Shown here: positions 41,990 through 49,824 of the stretch, piece by piece
How positions within the stretch are numbered: the stretch's first letter is position 1
Layout of the letters: each line of letters starts with the position of its first letter
Source of the DNA: Xiheibacterium sp038325765
GTDB lineage: Bacteria > Myxococcota_A > Polyangia > Nannocystales > Nannocystaceae
Assembly (NCBI GenBank): GCA_038325765.1
Contig: JBBQJI010000014.1
Span: 71,131-135,130, forward strand
Direction: 5' to 3'
DNA length: 64,000 nucleotides
Translations under genes and position numbers: made by a program
Notes under the pieces: generated by a model
The model's input: the letters and a program-made list of their open reading frames with translations, nothing else
What the model was told of the DNA's origin: nothing
The model's database searches: none

Positions 41990-42236
41990 GGCCCAGCCCA
42001 GCGCAGCGGCAAGGCCAGCCCAGCGCAGCGGCAAGGCCAGCCCAGCGCAGCGGCAAGGCCAGCCCACCGCAGCGGCAAGGCCAGCCCACCGCAGCGGCAA
42101 GGCCAGCCCAGCGACAAGGCAAGGCCAGCCCAGCGCAGCGGCAAGGCCAGCCCAGCGACAAGGCCAGCGCAGCGGCAAGGCCAGCCCAGCGACAAGGCCA
42201 GCCCCGCGACAAGGCCAGCCCAGCGACAAGGCAACC
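41990..42236. repeat. Long degenerate 22-base tandem array
   Basis: About ten to twelve units based on cagcccagcgcagcggcaaggc fill the space after the SDR gene. Early units are almost perfect copies. Later ones are shortened to about 17 bases by replacement of gcagcggcaagg with gacaagg. There are no unique spacers, so it is not a CRISPR array. In three minus-strand frames it reads as LALPLRWAG-type hydrophobic repeats, but none has a credible start. The unit keeps changing rather than being uniform, which suggests an old, eroding slippage array. Confidence 0.9.
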
Positions 42237-42384
42237 CCGCGCACCCGAAGACCCATTGGCCCCCCCGCCTGCTCCCCGCACCCCGAGCGGCGGACAAGTC
42301 CCCTGGCGCCGGCCCACGTCCCCCAGGCGCCACACCACGGCGACCGCGCCACGGGGGGTTGACCCACACCTACGGCTCTCCTAT
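42237..42384. other. Leader region upstream of rpsU, no gene recognised
   Basis: Pro/Arg-rich open frames run through here, but base composition explains them. The promoter of the S21 gene is expected in this stretch. With the preceding array it makes about 400 bases without a gene. Confidence 0.45.
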
Positions 42385-42693
42385 ATGTCCGTGCCTTCGA
42401 TGTCGACGCCCGAGACGCCAACGCCCGCCACCCCGACCGTCATCACGAACGACCGCGGCCAGTACGAGCCCGTGCAAGGTCGCCCGCTGGAGGTGAAGGT
42501 CGACGACCGCGGAGTCGAGCGAGCCATCCGCAAGCTCCGCCGCCTCATGGCCAGCGAGGGTGTGCTCCGCGAGATCAAGCGGCGCCGCCACTACGAGAAG
42601 CCGAGCGTCAAGGGCAAGCGGAAGCTTCGCGAGGCCGAGCGTCGCCGCAAGCGTCGCGAGCGCAAGAAGCTGCAGATCGACAGCCGCGCCTGA
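42385..42693 (+). CDS. rpsU: 30S ribosomal protein S21 with N-terminal extension
   Basis: 102 residues from the ATG at 42385; an ATG at 42400 would give 97. The S21 core begins around residue 35: LEVKVDDRGVERAIRKLRRLM, ASEGVLREIKRRRHYEKPSVKG and a basic tail RKLREAERRRKRRERKK. Usual S21 proteins are 58-75 residues and begin almost directly with this core. Here about 34 residues rich in Thr/Pro (MSTPETPTPATPTVITNDRG) precede it. S21 binds the small ribosomal subunit near the 3' end of 16S rRNA and helps initiation. Confidence 0.9.
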   Translation: MSVPSMSTPETPTPATPTVITNDRGQYEPVQGRPLEVKVDDRGVERAIRKLRRLMASEGVLREIKRRRHYEKPSVKGKRKLREAERRRKRRERKKLQIDSRA

Positions 42694-42741
42694 GCGCGAC
42701 GCCGCCATCCCGCCGCGCGCGCGCCGTGATAGCCTCGCGAG

Positions 42742-43356
42742 ATGCCGCGTCGGGTCCTGATTCCGCGCCTCGCCGATTCCGCTGCCGCACTCCCCGGCGC
42801 CGGCGGAACCCACATGTTCGAGCCGCCGCAACTAGCGGCCCTGCGCATCGTGTTCGGCGTCGGTGCGGTGGGCGGTGAGCCGCCGGATGTCGAGTCGTTC
42901 CGACCGACGTACACGGTGAGCATGCCGATCTTCAGCATGGGCGGGCTCGATCCGGACGGCGTGTACGAGTTCGATGCGGGTCTGCTGCTCGACGGCATCC
43001 GACGCCGATCCCTGCGCCGCGCGTGGGGCGTGCGCCTCGAGATCGAGCTGACCCAGGCGGCCGACTCCGTGACCCACGCCGACCTCTACGTCGATGCCCC
43101 CTTCGCCGACGAGCCCGGCGCGCCGAGCATCGCCCTGCTCGGCCGTGGTGGCCGCGGCATCACGCTACCCGGTGGCGCCCGTACGTTGGTCATCGGCAGC
43201 AGCATCGTCCACGACTCGAAGCGCGCCGCGCTGCTCTCGGGCGTCTACACCGCGCAGCTCCGCGACGTCGAGCCTGACAGCGACGCGCGGCCCGGCGTCG
43301 CGAGTCTGGTCCGCAACGTGCACGTCGATCTGACGCGCTTCGAATTCGAGGGCTGA
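42742..43356 (+). CDS. Hypothetical beta-rich protein
   Basis: 204 residues, starting MPRRVLIPRLADSAAALP. The sequence is strand-rich, with segments such as TYTVSMPIFSMGG, WGVRLEIELTQAADSVTHADLYVD and TLVIGSSIVHDSKRAALLSGVY. There are no cysteines, signal peptide or membrane segments. The composition suits a small beta-barrel or jelly-roll, but no family is recognised. It stands alone between rpsU and an EEP-family enzyme on the same strand. Confidence 0.75.
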   Translation: MPRRVLIPRLADSAAALPGAGGTHMFEPPQLAALRIVFGVGAVGGEPPDVESFRPTYTVSMPIFSMGGLDPDGVYEFDAGLLLDGIRRRSLRRAWGVRLEIELTQAADSVTHADLYVDAPFADEPGAPSIALLGRGGRGITLPGGARTLVIGSSIVHDSKRAALLSGVYTAQLRDVEPDSDARPGVASLVRNVHVDLTRFEFEG

Positions 43357-43432
43357 TCGGCAACGGGTCCGCGCCGGCGGCCGACAGGGCCCCGCCGTCC
43401 GATCGCCTTCCGATCGGGACGGAGTGCACCCG

Positions 43433-44350
43433 ATGCCCCGACCGAGCCGAGCCCGCAAGGCCGCGCGCCCCGCCCTGGTGGCGGCCGCAGTCGTGCTGCA
43501 CCACCTGATCCGAACCGGCGACCCCGCCGCGGTGGGATGCGACGCCGGCGACGATGCCCTGGTGCTGCTGAGTTGGAACCTCGAGAATTTCCCCGGCGAT
43601 CACGACCTCGCCAAGATGGCCGCCCGCATCGCTGCAGCGGACGCCGACGTCATCGCGGTGCAAGAGGTGCTGGAGCCCGATGCGCTGACGACCCTCGCAT
43701 CCGAGCTCACGCCGCGCATCTCGAGCCGCGGCGGCGCCCGCGGTCAGCGGCTCGGGCTCTTGTTCGACGACGAGCGCGACACGGCATCGGACCTCGTGGA
43801 ACACCCGCTGTTCGAGATGGGCGGACGCGTGCGCCCTGCGGTGTCGAGCCATGTGCAGCACGGGGATCTCGACTTCCACCTCGTCGTCGTCCACCTCAAG
43901 GCCACGCCGTCGGGGCTCGCCACGCGGCGGCTGCAGTGGGCGGCGCTCGCCGATCTGGTGCTGCGCCTGCCGCTGTCGGGCCCGGGCATCGGCGATCGCG
44001 ACATCGTGATCGTCGGCGACTTCAACACCACCGGCGCGGGCGATCTCGATGCGCAGGGCGAGCGCGAGGCGCTGGCCGCCGTGCTCGCGACCGCAGGTGT
44101 GCGCCCCATCGAGCCCAGCGGCGGTTGCTCGGCGTACTGGGACGGTGTACGCCGCGACGGTTGGCTCGAGCCCAGCCTGCTCGATCTGGTGTTCGTCGGC
44201 GGCCTGCACGATCTCACCATCGAGACCGAGGCGCTCGGCGCGTGCCGCCGCCACCGGTGCAAGCCGGTGCGATCGACCGCGGCACACCCCGACCCCGACA
44301 TCGTCGGCAGCAGCGATCACTGCCCGGTGCGCGTGCGGTTCTCGCGGTAG
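43433..44350 (+). CDS. Endonuclease/exonuclease/phosphatase (EEP) family hydrolase
   Basis: 305 residues from the ATG at 43433, which has ggacggag about eight bases upstream. A hydrophobic N-terminus (ARPALVAAAVVLHHLI) may be a signal or anchor. The EEP fold is shown by LVLLSWNLENFPGDHD, VIAVQEVLEPDAL with the metal-binding glutamate, LDFHLVVVHLKA, VIVGDFNTT and the terminal SSDHCPVRVRF. EEP enzymes cleave phosphodiester bonds in nucleic acids or phospholipids. The presence of an export signal makes an extracellular nuclease or phosphodiesterase likely. Specificity is unknown. Confidence 0.88.
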   Translation: MPRPSRARKAARPALVAAAVVLHHLIRTGDPAAVGCDAGDDALVLLSWNLENFPGDHDLAKMAARIAAADADVIAVQEVLEPDALTTLASELTPRISSRGGARGQRLGLLFDDERDTASDLVEHPLFEMGGRVRPAVSSHVQHGDLDFHLVVVHLKATPSGLATRRLQWAALADLVLRLPLSGPGIGDRDIVIVGDFNTTGAGDLDAQGEREALAAVLATAGVRPIEPSGGCSAYWDGVRRDGWLEPSLLDLVFVGGLHDLTIETEALGACRRHRCKPVRSTAAHPDPDIVGSSDHCPVRVRFSR

Positions 44351-44392
44351 CCCACGTTGCCGCGCCCCCGTGGCCATGCCAGCATCCGCGGC

Positions 44393-45454
44393 ATGGACGT
44401 CGCCACGGCGCCGACTCGCCCGTATGCCCGCAATCTCGCGGTCGGCCTGGCGTTGGCCGGCCTGCTCATCTCCGGGGTGCTGCAGGTCCTGCATGTGCGG
44501 ACCTACCTGATGCCTACGGCCGCGAGCATCTGCTCGGTCGGCGAGGCGTTCGACTGCAACGTCGTCACGCTGTCGCGCTTCTCGGTGCTGCTCGGCGTGC
44601 CGCTGCCGGCGTGGGGCGCCCTGGGTTTCTACGGCCTGATGCTGCTGGCGTGGCGGGGCTCGCGGCTGCTGCTGCCGCTGTCGGGCTTCGCGGCCCTCGC
44701 GTCGGTCGCCCTGCTCGCCGAGGAGCTGTTCCACATCGGATCGGTCTGCCTGTTCTGCGAGGGGGTGCACCTCGCCGCCATCGCGCTGTTCGCCGTGGCG
44801 TGGATCGGCCGCCATCGCCTGCTGCCGCCGACGCGTGGCGACGTCGTCACGGCGCTCGCGATCCCGGCTGCGCTGTGGATCGGGGTGCGGCTGCTCGCGC
44901 CCGTCTACTGGTCGTCGGTGATGTGGACGCGCGGCCCATCGATGCCCACCGGCGTCGACGAGCTCGGCAACCCGTGGATCGGCGCCGAGCAGCCCACGGT
45001 GACCGTGCACGAGTACACCGACTACGCCTGTCCGCACTGCCGCGTCGCGACGGCGCGGATGCACCGCTACGTCGCCGAGCACCCGGGCGCCATGCGGGTC
45101 GTTCGCCACCAGCAGCCGCGGCTGCGCTGCACCGACAACGCGATGTCCGGCTGTCAGATGGTGCGCGTCGCCATCTGCGCCGGCGACAAGGGCCGGTTCT
45201 GGGAGATGGACAGCTGGCTGTTCGCGCACGGATCGGGCGAGCGGATGGTCGACGTCGAGACCGCCGCGGCCGAGGTCGCCCTCGATGCCGCCGCGCTGCA
45301 GACCTGCGTCGACGATCCGGCCACTCAGGCCCGCGCCGCCGCCTTCGCCAAGGAGGCCCGGGATCGCGGCATCAAGGGCACACCGGGCTACGTGGTCGAC
45401 GACACCGTGATGTCACCGGCCGATCTCCAGATCCTGCTCGATGCCACACTGTGA
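44393..45454 (+). CDS. VKOR-DsbA fusion, disulfide bond formation protein
   Basis: 353 residues. The first 150 form a four- or five-helix VKOR domain with the conserved pair in SICSVGEAFDCNVV, the LSRFSVLLGVPLPAWGALGF loop and the redox CxxC in VCLFCEGVHL. A fifth hydrophobic segment leads to a periplasmic DsbA-like thioredoxin domain from about 205, with its active site in YACPHCRVATARM and a cis-proline region GIKGTPGYVVDD. This fused arrangement carries out both disulfide formation and re-oxidation through quinone. It would help fold the many Cys-rich exported proteins encoded here. Confidence 0.93.
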   Translation: MDVATAPTRPYARNLAVGLALAGLLISGVLQVLHVRTYLMPTAASICSVGEAFDCNVVTLSRFSVLLGVPLPAWGALGFYGLMLLAWRGSRLLLPLSGFAALASVALLAEELFHIGSVCLFCEGVHLAAIALFAVAWIGRHRLLPPTRGDVVTALAIPAALWIGVRLLAPVYWSSVMWTRGPSMPTGVDELGNPWIGAEQPTVTVHEYTDYACPHCRVATARMHRYVAEHPGAMRVVRHQQPRLRCTDNAMSGCQMVRVAICAGDKGRFWEMDSWLFAHGSGERMVDVETAAAEVALDAAALQTCVDDPATQARAAAFAKEARDRGIKGTPGYVVDDTVMSPADLQILLDATL

Positions 45455-45587
45455 AGGCGGGGCCGCAGTGCGTTCATGACGCACGGGGCGCTGCGACCGC
45501 GGGAAATTGCCCACGAACGATGTAGGCAGGGCACAACGGTGCGCGTGAGCATGGCGCCGCCGCGCGAGCTTCGGCATGCTTCGCCCC

Positions 45588-47054
45588 ATGCGCTCCTCAG
45601 CCACGCCACCCCCTCGGCGCTGCAAGATCCTCTGCACGCTCGGGCCCGCGAGCTCGACCCCCGAGGTCATCGGGGCGCTCATCGACGCCGGCATGAACGC
45701 GTGCCGCCTCAACCTCTCGCACGGCACGCACGAGATCCACACCAAGACCTATCGCGCGATCCGGCAGGAGGCGAGCCGCCGCGGCGTCGCGATCGCGGTC
45801 CTGGCCGATCTGCAGGGGCCCAAGCTCCGGGTCGGCAAGATCCCGGGACCCGGCTTCGTGCTCGAGGCCGGCCACCGACTGCACATCAGCACCAACATCG
45901 ACGACGTCGTCGATCAAGACGGGGAGACCGCGCGGGTGACCACCACCTACGAGCGCCTCACGCTCGACGTGCGCCCGGGCGATCGGATCCTCGTCGACGA
46001 CGGCAACATCGAGCTCACGGCGAGTCGCGCGGAGGGCCACGTGCTCGTCACCACCGTCGTGCAAGGCGGTGTGCTGTCGTCGAACAAGGGCATCAACCTG
46101 CCCGGCGTCGTCCTGCCGGTGCCGGCGATGACCGACAAGGATCGCGAGGATCTCGCCTTCGCCCTCGAGCTCGGCGTCGATCTGGTCGCGCTCTCGTTCG
46201 TGCGGCGCCCCGAGGACCTCGAGGAGGCGCGAGAGATCATGCGCGCGACCGGCCGCATGCGGCCGCTCATCGCCAAGATCGAGAAGCCGGAGGCCATCGA
46301 GTGCCTCGACGAGATCATCCAATCGGCCGAGGGCATCATGATCGCCCGCGGCGATCTGGGCGTGGAGATGGGCCCCGAGACGGTGCCGATCATCCAGAAG
46401 CGCGCCATCGAGGCCTCGAACCGCTACGGCAAGCTCGTCATCACCGCCACGCAGATGCTCGAGTCGATGGTCCGCATGCCGCGACCCACCCGCGCCGAGG
46501 CGTCGGATGTCGCCAACGCGGTCCTCGACGGCAGCGACACGGTGATGCTCTCGGGCGAGACGGCGTCGGGCCTGCACCCGGTGCTGGCGGTACGGACGAT
46601 GGACAAGATCATCCGCACCACCGAGGACGCACCGCGTGCGTGGTCGAGCAAGCGCGTGGATCTAGAGCTCGGTCACACCACCAACGCGATCGCGTTCGCG
46701 GCGGTCAACGCCGCCGAGGCCTGGCCCGACACCCGCGCCATCCTCACGTACACGGTCTCGGGCGGCGTCGCGCGGCTGGTCAGCGAGTATCGACCGCGCG
46801 TGCCGATCTACGCGTTCACGCCAAATCCCGACACGTACCAGACCCTCGCGATGTACTGGGGCGTGATCCCGGTGCTGTTCTCGCCCGCATCCGAGGACGG
46901 CGAGACCCTGTTCATCGACCTCGACCACGCCATGCTCGCCAAGGGCCTGTTCGAGATCTCCGATCGCGTCGTCATCACCGCAGCGCAGCCGATCAAAAAG
47001 CGCGGCAGCGTGAACGTGCTGCGCCTGCACGAGGTCGGCGAGATGCTGAAATAG
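45588..47054 (+). CDS. pyk: Pyruvate kinase
   Basis: 488 residues from the ATG at 45588; another ATG at 45576 would add four residues. It transfers phosphate from phosphoenolpyruvate to ADP in glycolysis. The barrel shows KILCTLGPASS, MNACRLNLSHG, VLADLQGPKLRVG, and the active-site motif LIAKIEKPEAIECLDEII, with IMIARGDLGVEMG and ITATQMLESM following. The C-terminal domain includes TVSGGVARLVSEYRP and a variant effector region. It is on the same strand as the VKOR gene, 130 bases downstream. Confidence 0.96.
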   Translation: MRSSATPPPRRCKILCTLGPASSTPEVIGALIDAGMNACRLNLSHGTHEIHTKTYRAIRQEASRRGVAIAVLADLQGPKLRVGKIPGPGFVLEAGHRLHISTNIDDVVDQDGETARVTTTYERLTLDVRPGDRILVDDGNIELTASRAEGHVLVTTVVQGGVLSSNKGINLPGVVLPVPAMTDKDREDLAFALELGVDLVALSFVRRPEDLEEAREIMRATGRMRPLIAKIEKPEAIECLDEIIQSAEGIMIARGDLGVEMGPETVPIIQKRAIEASNRYGKLVITATQMLESMVRMPRPTRAEASDVANAVLDGSDTVMLSGETASGLHPVLAVRTMDKIIRTTEDAPRAWSSKRVDLELGHTTNAIAFAAVNAAEAWPDTRAILTYTVSGGVARLVSEYRPRVPIYAFTPNPDTYQTLAMYWGVIPVLFSPASEDGETLFIDLDHAMLAKGLFEISDRVVITAAQPIKKRGSVNVLRLHEVGEMLK

Positions 47055-47177
47055 CCGGGCTCCCGACCAGCTTCGCACCGGCCCCGCGCCGCACCGGCCC
47101 GCACTCGCCGCCCACCTGTCACACCGCAACAAGCCCTTGATCCGTCCGGGCGTGCATGCTACCCATTGCGCCCCCAC

Positions 47178-47260
<83 letters not shown>

Positions 47261-47402
47261 GAAACGTGGCATCTCCGGCGCTCCGTCGAGACTCCCGCCG
47301 AGAGTCGGGCGGAGTGTCGGAGTTGCGTCGCGCCCAGGCCGGCGACCCACCCGCACTGCCGCCGTTTGCTCGGTCCGCCGCCGGGCCCTATGCTGACGTG
47401 TC

Positions 47403-48020
47403 GTGGGGCTCGGGACGAACCTATCGCCAGTGGATGCCCCGGCGCGCGCCCGCACCGTCATGACGTTCTACGGGGCGGTGGGCCTGGTCGGGTTCTTCTG
47501 GCACGCCATCGGCGAGGACACCAACGACATCTGGCGCGAAGGCCCCGATCAAGACTGGCTGACACTGCTGTGGACCCCCGCGCTGGGCGTGGGGCTCGGG
47601 CTCGTGGTGGTGCAGATGTTCCGCGCCCTCGAGGGCCGCTTCGCCTGGGTGCCGACCTTGCACGCCGAGTTCCGGGCGCTGCTCGGCCGACCTTCCGGCG
47701 GCGAGCTGGTGCTGCTCGCAGCGACCAGCGCCCTGGGTGAGGAGTTGCTCTTCCGCGGCGCGATGCTCGATGCCTGGGGGCTGTGGCCGAGCACCCTCAT
47801 CTTCGCGCTGCTCCACATCCCACCGCGGCGCTCGCTGTGGCCGTGGACCGCCAGCTCGCTGCTCGTCGGCGCAGTCCTCGGCCAGCTCACGCTGTCGACC
47901 GGCAACCTCGGCGCCGCGGTGGCCCTGCACTTCGTCGTGAACCTGCAGAACCTCGTCTACATCACCCGCAATCCGCCGCGGCCGGCCGTGCGCGGTCCGG
48001 TGCGTCCCGCCGCGGCGTGA
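47403..48020 (+). CDS. CPBP-family intramembrane metalloprotease
   Basis: 205 residues from a GTG at 47403; an ATG at 47460 would shorten it by 19. Six or so hydrophobic segments are present. The defining motifs are ALGEELLFRGAML (EExxxR), IFALLHIPPRR (FxxxH) and LHFVVNLQNL (HxxxN), which form the membrane-embedded zinc-like active site of CPBP/Abi enzymes (CAAX-prenyl protease 2 and bacteriocin-processing homologues). Substrate unknown. Confidence 0.88.
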   Translation: MGLGTNLSPVDAPARARTVMTFYGAVGLVGFFWHAIGEDTNDIWREGPDQDWLTLLWTPALGVGLGLVVVQMFRALEGRFAWVPTLHAEFRALLGRPSGGELVLLAATSALGEELLFRGAMLDAWGLWPSTLIFALLHIPPRRSLWPWTASSLLVGAVLGQLTLSTGNLGAAVALHFVVNLQNLVYITRNPPRPAVRGPVRPAAA

Positions 48021-48099
48021 TCCCGGCACGGGGCCGCTTCGGGGCCCGCAGAAGGCCGAAAACTCGACGACGGGCCCACCCGTGCGGCACACCCGATCC

Positions 48100-49809
48100 A
48101 TGGCCCCCGCACGCATCGGCGCGACCCGCCGCGCCTGGCTCCGGCAGGCCGCGGCCACAGCCTCGCTCGTTCCCCTGGGCGCGCTCGCCGGCTTGGGCAC
48201 GCTGAGTTGGTCCGGCCGCAGCAACGCCTCGGACTCGAGCCTCGCCGATCGCGTCAAGCTGCTCTACAGCAATCAGTTCCACTTCAACGATCGGGGCGAG
48301 CCGCAGATCACCGTGGGCGTGGTGCAGCACGTCGAGCGCGTGCGCATCAGCGCCGAGGGCGGCCTGCTAGTGCTGCCTTCGGGTCAAGGCGGCACCACGA
48401 TCGAGGGTGGCACCAGCTTCGAGATCACACTTGGCCACGGCAAGGCCGCCGAGCAGAGCTTCGCCGTGGTGCTCGAGGAGCTCGCCGGGCCGGCGATGAC
48501 GGCCATCGATCGTGCGGCGGCGAAGTGGACGAAGCTCGGCTTCGAGGTCGCCGATCACGAGGTCGGTACGGTGTTCGGCGTCTCCGGGCGGGTGCTCGAC
48601 AACCGCCGGGTGCTGCTCGTCGCCGATCGCCACAGCACCGAGGACGCGGCCCGACGTCGCGCCGAGATCCTGCGCCAGCGTCACGGCGCGCTGGCCAAGC
48701 TCCACCCGATCATCGAGCGCCGCGCCCACGGCTCGCTGCGCGCCCACGATGCGCAGCGCGGCATCCGAATCGCCGCTGACGGGGTGCTGTGGTTCGCCAG
48801 CAAGGACGGCGGGCCGATCACCGTGCACGACGTCCCGCTCGAGACCCACGGGCAAGCGGCGCCGCGCACCGAGGCCCGCGAGTATCGCGGTGGCATCTAC
48901 GTCGCGGTCGATCGCCGAGGCAAGCTGTCGGTCGCGAACCTCGTCGGCGAGACCGATCTGCTCTCCGGGCTCGTGCCCGCCGAGATCTTCGCGTCGGCGC
49001 CCGTGGCCGCGCTGCAGGCCCAAGCGGTCGCCGCCCGCGGTCAGCTCCTCGCCAAGATCGGCACGCGCCACCTCGACGATCCATTTCTGCTGTGCTCCGA
49101 GCAGCACTGCCAGGTCTACGCCGGCCGCATCCGCGAGCACGCGCGCACCAACCTTGCCGTGCGCGACACGATCGGCGACATCGCGATGCGCCCCGGCGAG
49201 ACCCAGCTCGTCGACACGGTGTACTCCGCCAACTGCGGCGGCCACAGCGAGGACAACGACGTCGTGTGGCCCAGCGCGGCCGATCCGCAGCTCCGCGGGC
49301 AACCCGATCCGCTGCTCGCCGCGGCGTTCAAGGGCGGTATCGACGACGACAACATCGACGCCTTCGTGCGCGGGGTCCCACGCAGCTACAGCACGCCGGA
49401 CTCGGACGCAAGCCGCACCGCCTACCGCTGGCGTGAGCTGGTCGATCCGGCGGGGCTCGGTGGCAATCCCGGGATCGGCCCCGAGCTCGGCACGGTGAAG
49501 TCTCTACGGGTCACCGCCCGCGGCAAGAGCGGCCGGGCCACCAGCTTGCGCGTGGTGGCGGAGCGCGGCGAGATCGATCTGCGCGGCGAGCTGCGGATCC
49601 GCCGGGCGCTCGGCGGGCTCAAGAGCTCACTGTTCGTCGTGGAGTCGGCGCGCGATCGCAGCGGCGCGTTCGTGCTCGTCGGCGGTGGCCACGGTCACGG
49701 CGTGGGCCTGTGCCAACACGGTGCGATGGGCATGGCCAAGGCCGGCAAGACCCACGGACAGATCCTCGCGCACTACTATCGCGGCGCGAAGATCGTGAAG
49801 CTGTGGTGA
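48100..49809 (+). CDS. SpoIID/LytB-domain protein
   Basis: 569 residues from the ATG at 48100. A twin-arginine-like or Sec signal is visible (TRRAWLRQAAATASLVPLG). The first 250 residues include an SPOR-like region. From about residue 275, GGIYVAVDRRGKLSVANLVGETDLLSGLVPAEI leads to the SpoIID core: PVAALQAQAVAARGQLLAKIG, TVYSANCGGHSEDND and, near the C-terminus, GGHGHGVGLCQHGAMGMAKAG. In sporulators SpoIID is a peptidoglycan lytic transglycosylase or amidase enhancer. Here it is likely a cell-wall remodelling enzyme, and myxobacterial spore or division roles are possible. Confidence 0.9.
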   Translation: MAPARIGATRRAWLRQAAATASLVPLGALAGLGTLSWSGRSNASDSSLADRVKLLYSNQFHFNDRGEPQITVGVVQHVERVRISAEGGLLVLPSGQGGTTIEGGTSFEITLGHGKAAEQSFAVVLEELAGPAMTAIDRAAAKWTKLGFEVADHEVGTVFGVSGRVLDNRRVLLVADRHSTEDAARRRAEILRQRHGALAKLHPIIERRAHGSLRAHDAQRGIRIAADGVLWFASKDGGPITVHDVPLETHGQAAPRTEAREYRGGIYVAVDRRGKLSVANLVGETDLLSGLVPAEIFASAPVAALQAQAVAARGQLLAKIGTRHLDDPFLLCSEQHCQVYAGRIREHARTNLAVRDTIGDIAMRPGETQLVDTVYSANCGGHSEDNDVVWPSAADPQLRGQPDPLLAAAFKGGIDDDNIDAFVRGVPRSYSTPDSDASRTAYRWRELVDPAGLGGNPGIGPELGTVKSLRVTARGKSGRATSLRVVAERGEIDLRGELRIRRALGGLKSSLFVVESARDRSGAFVLVGGGHGHGVGLCQHGAMGMAKAGKTHGQILAHYYRGAKIVKLW

Positions 49810-49824
49810 GCCTGCCCGCGGCGA

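Noticed and set aside
41990..42236. Possible CRISPR array
   Set aside because: Units abut without unique spacers and no cas gene is nearby.
41670..42421. Minus-strand frames coding repeated LALPLRWAG-type segments across the 22-base array
   Set aside because: They arise from the tandem repeat in several frames at once and have no credible start or ribosome site.
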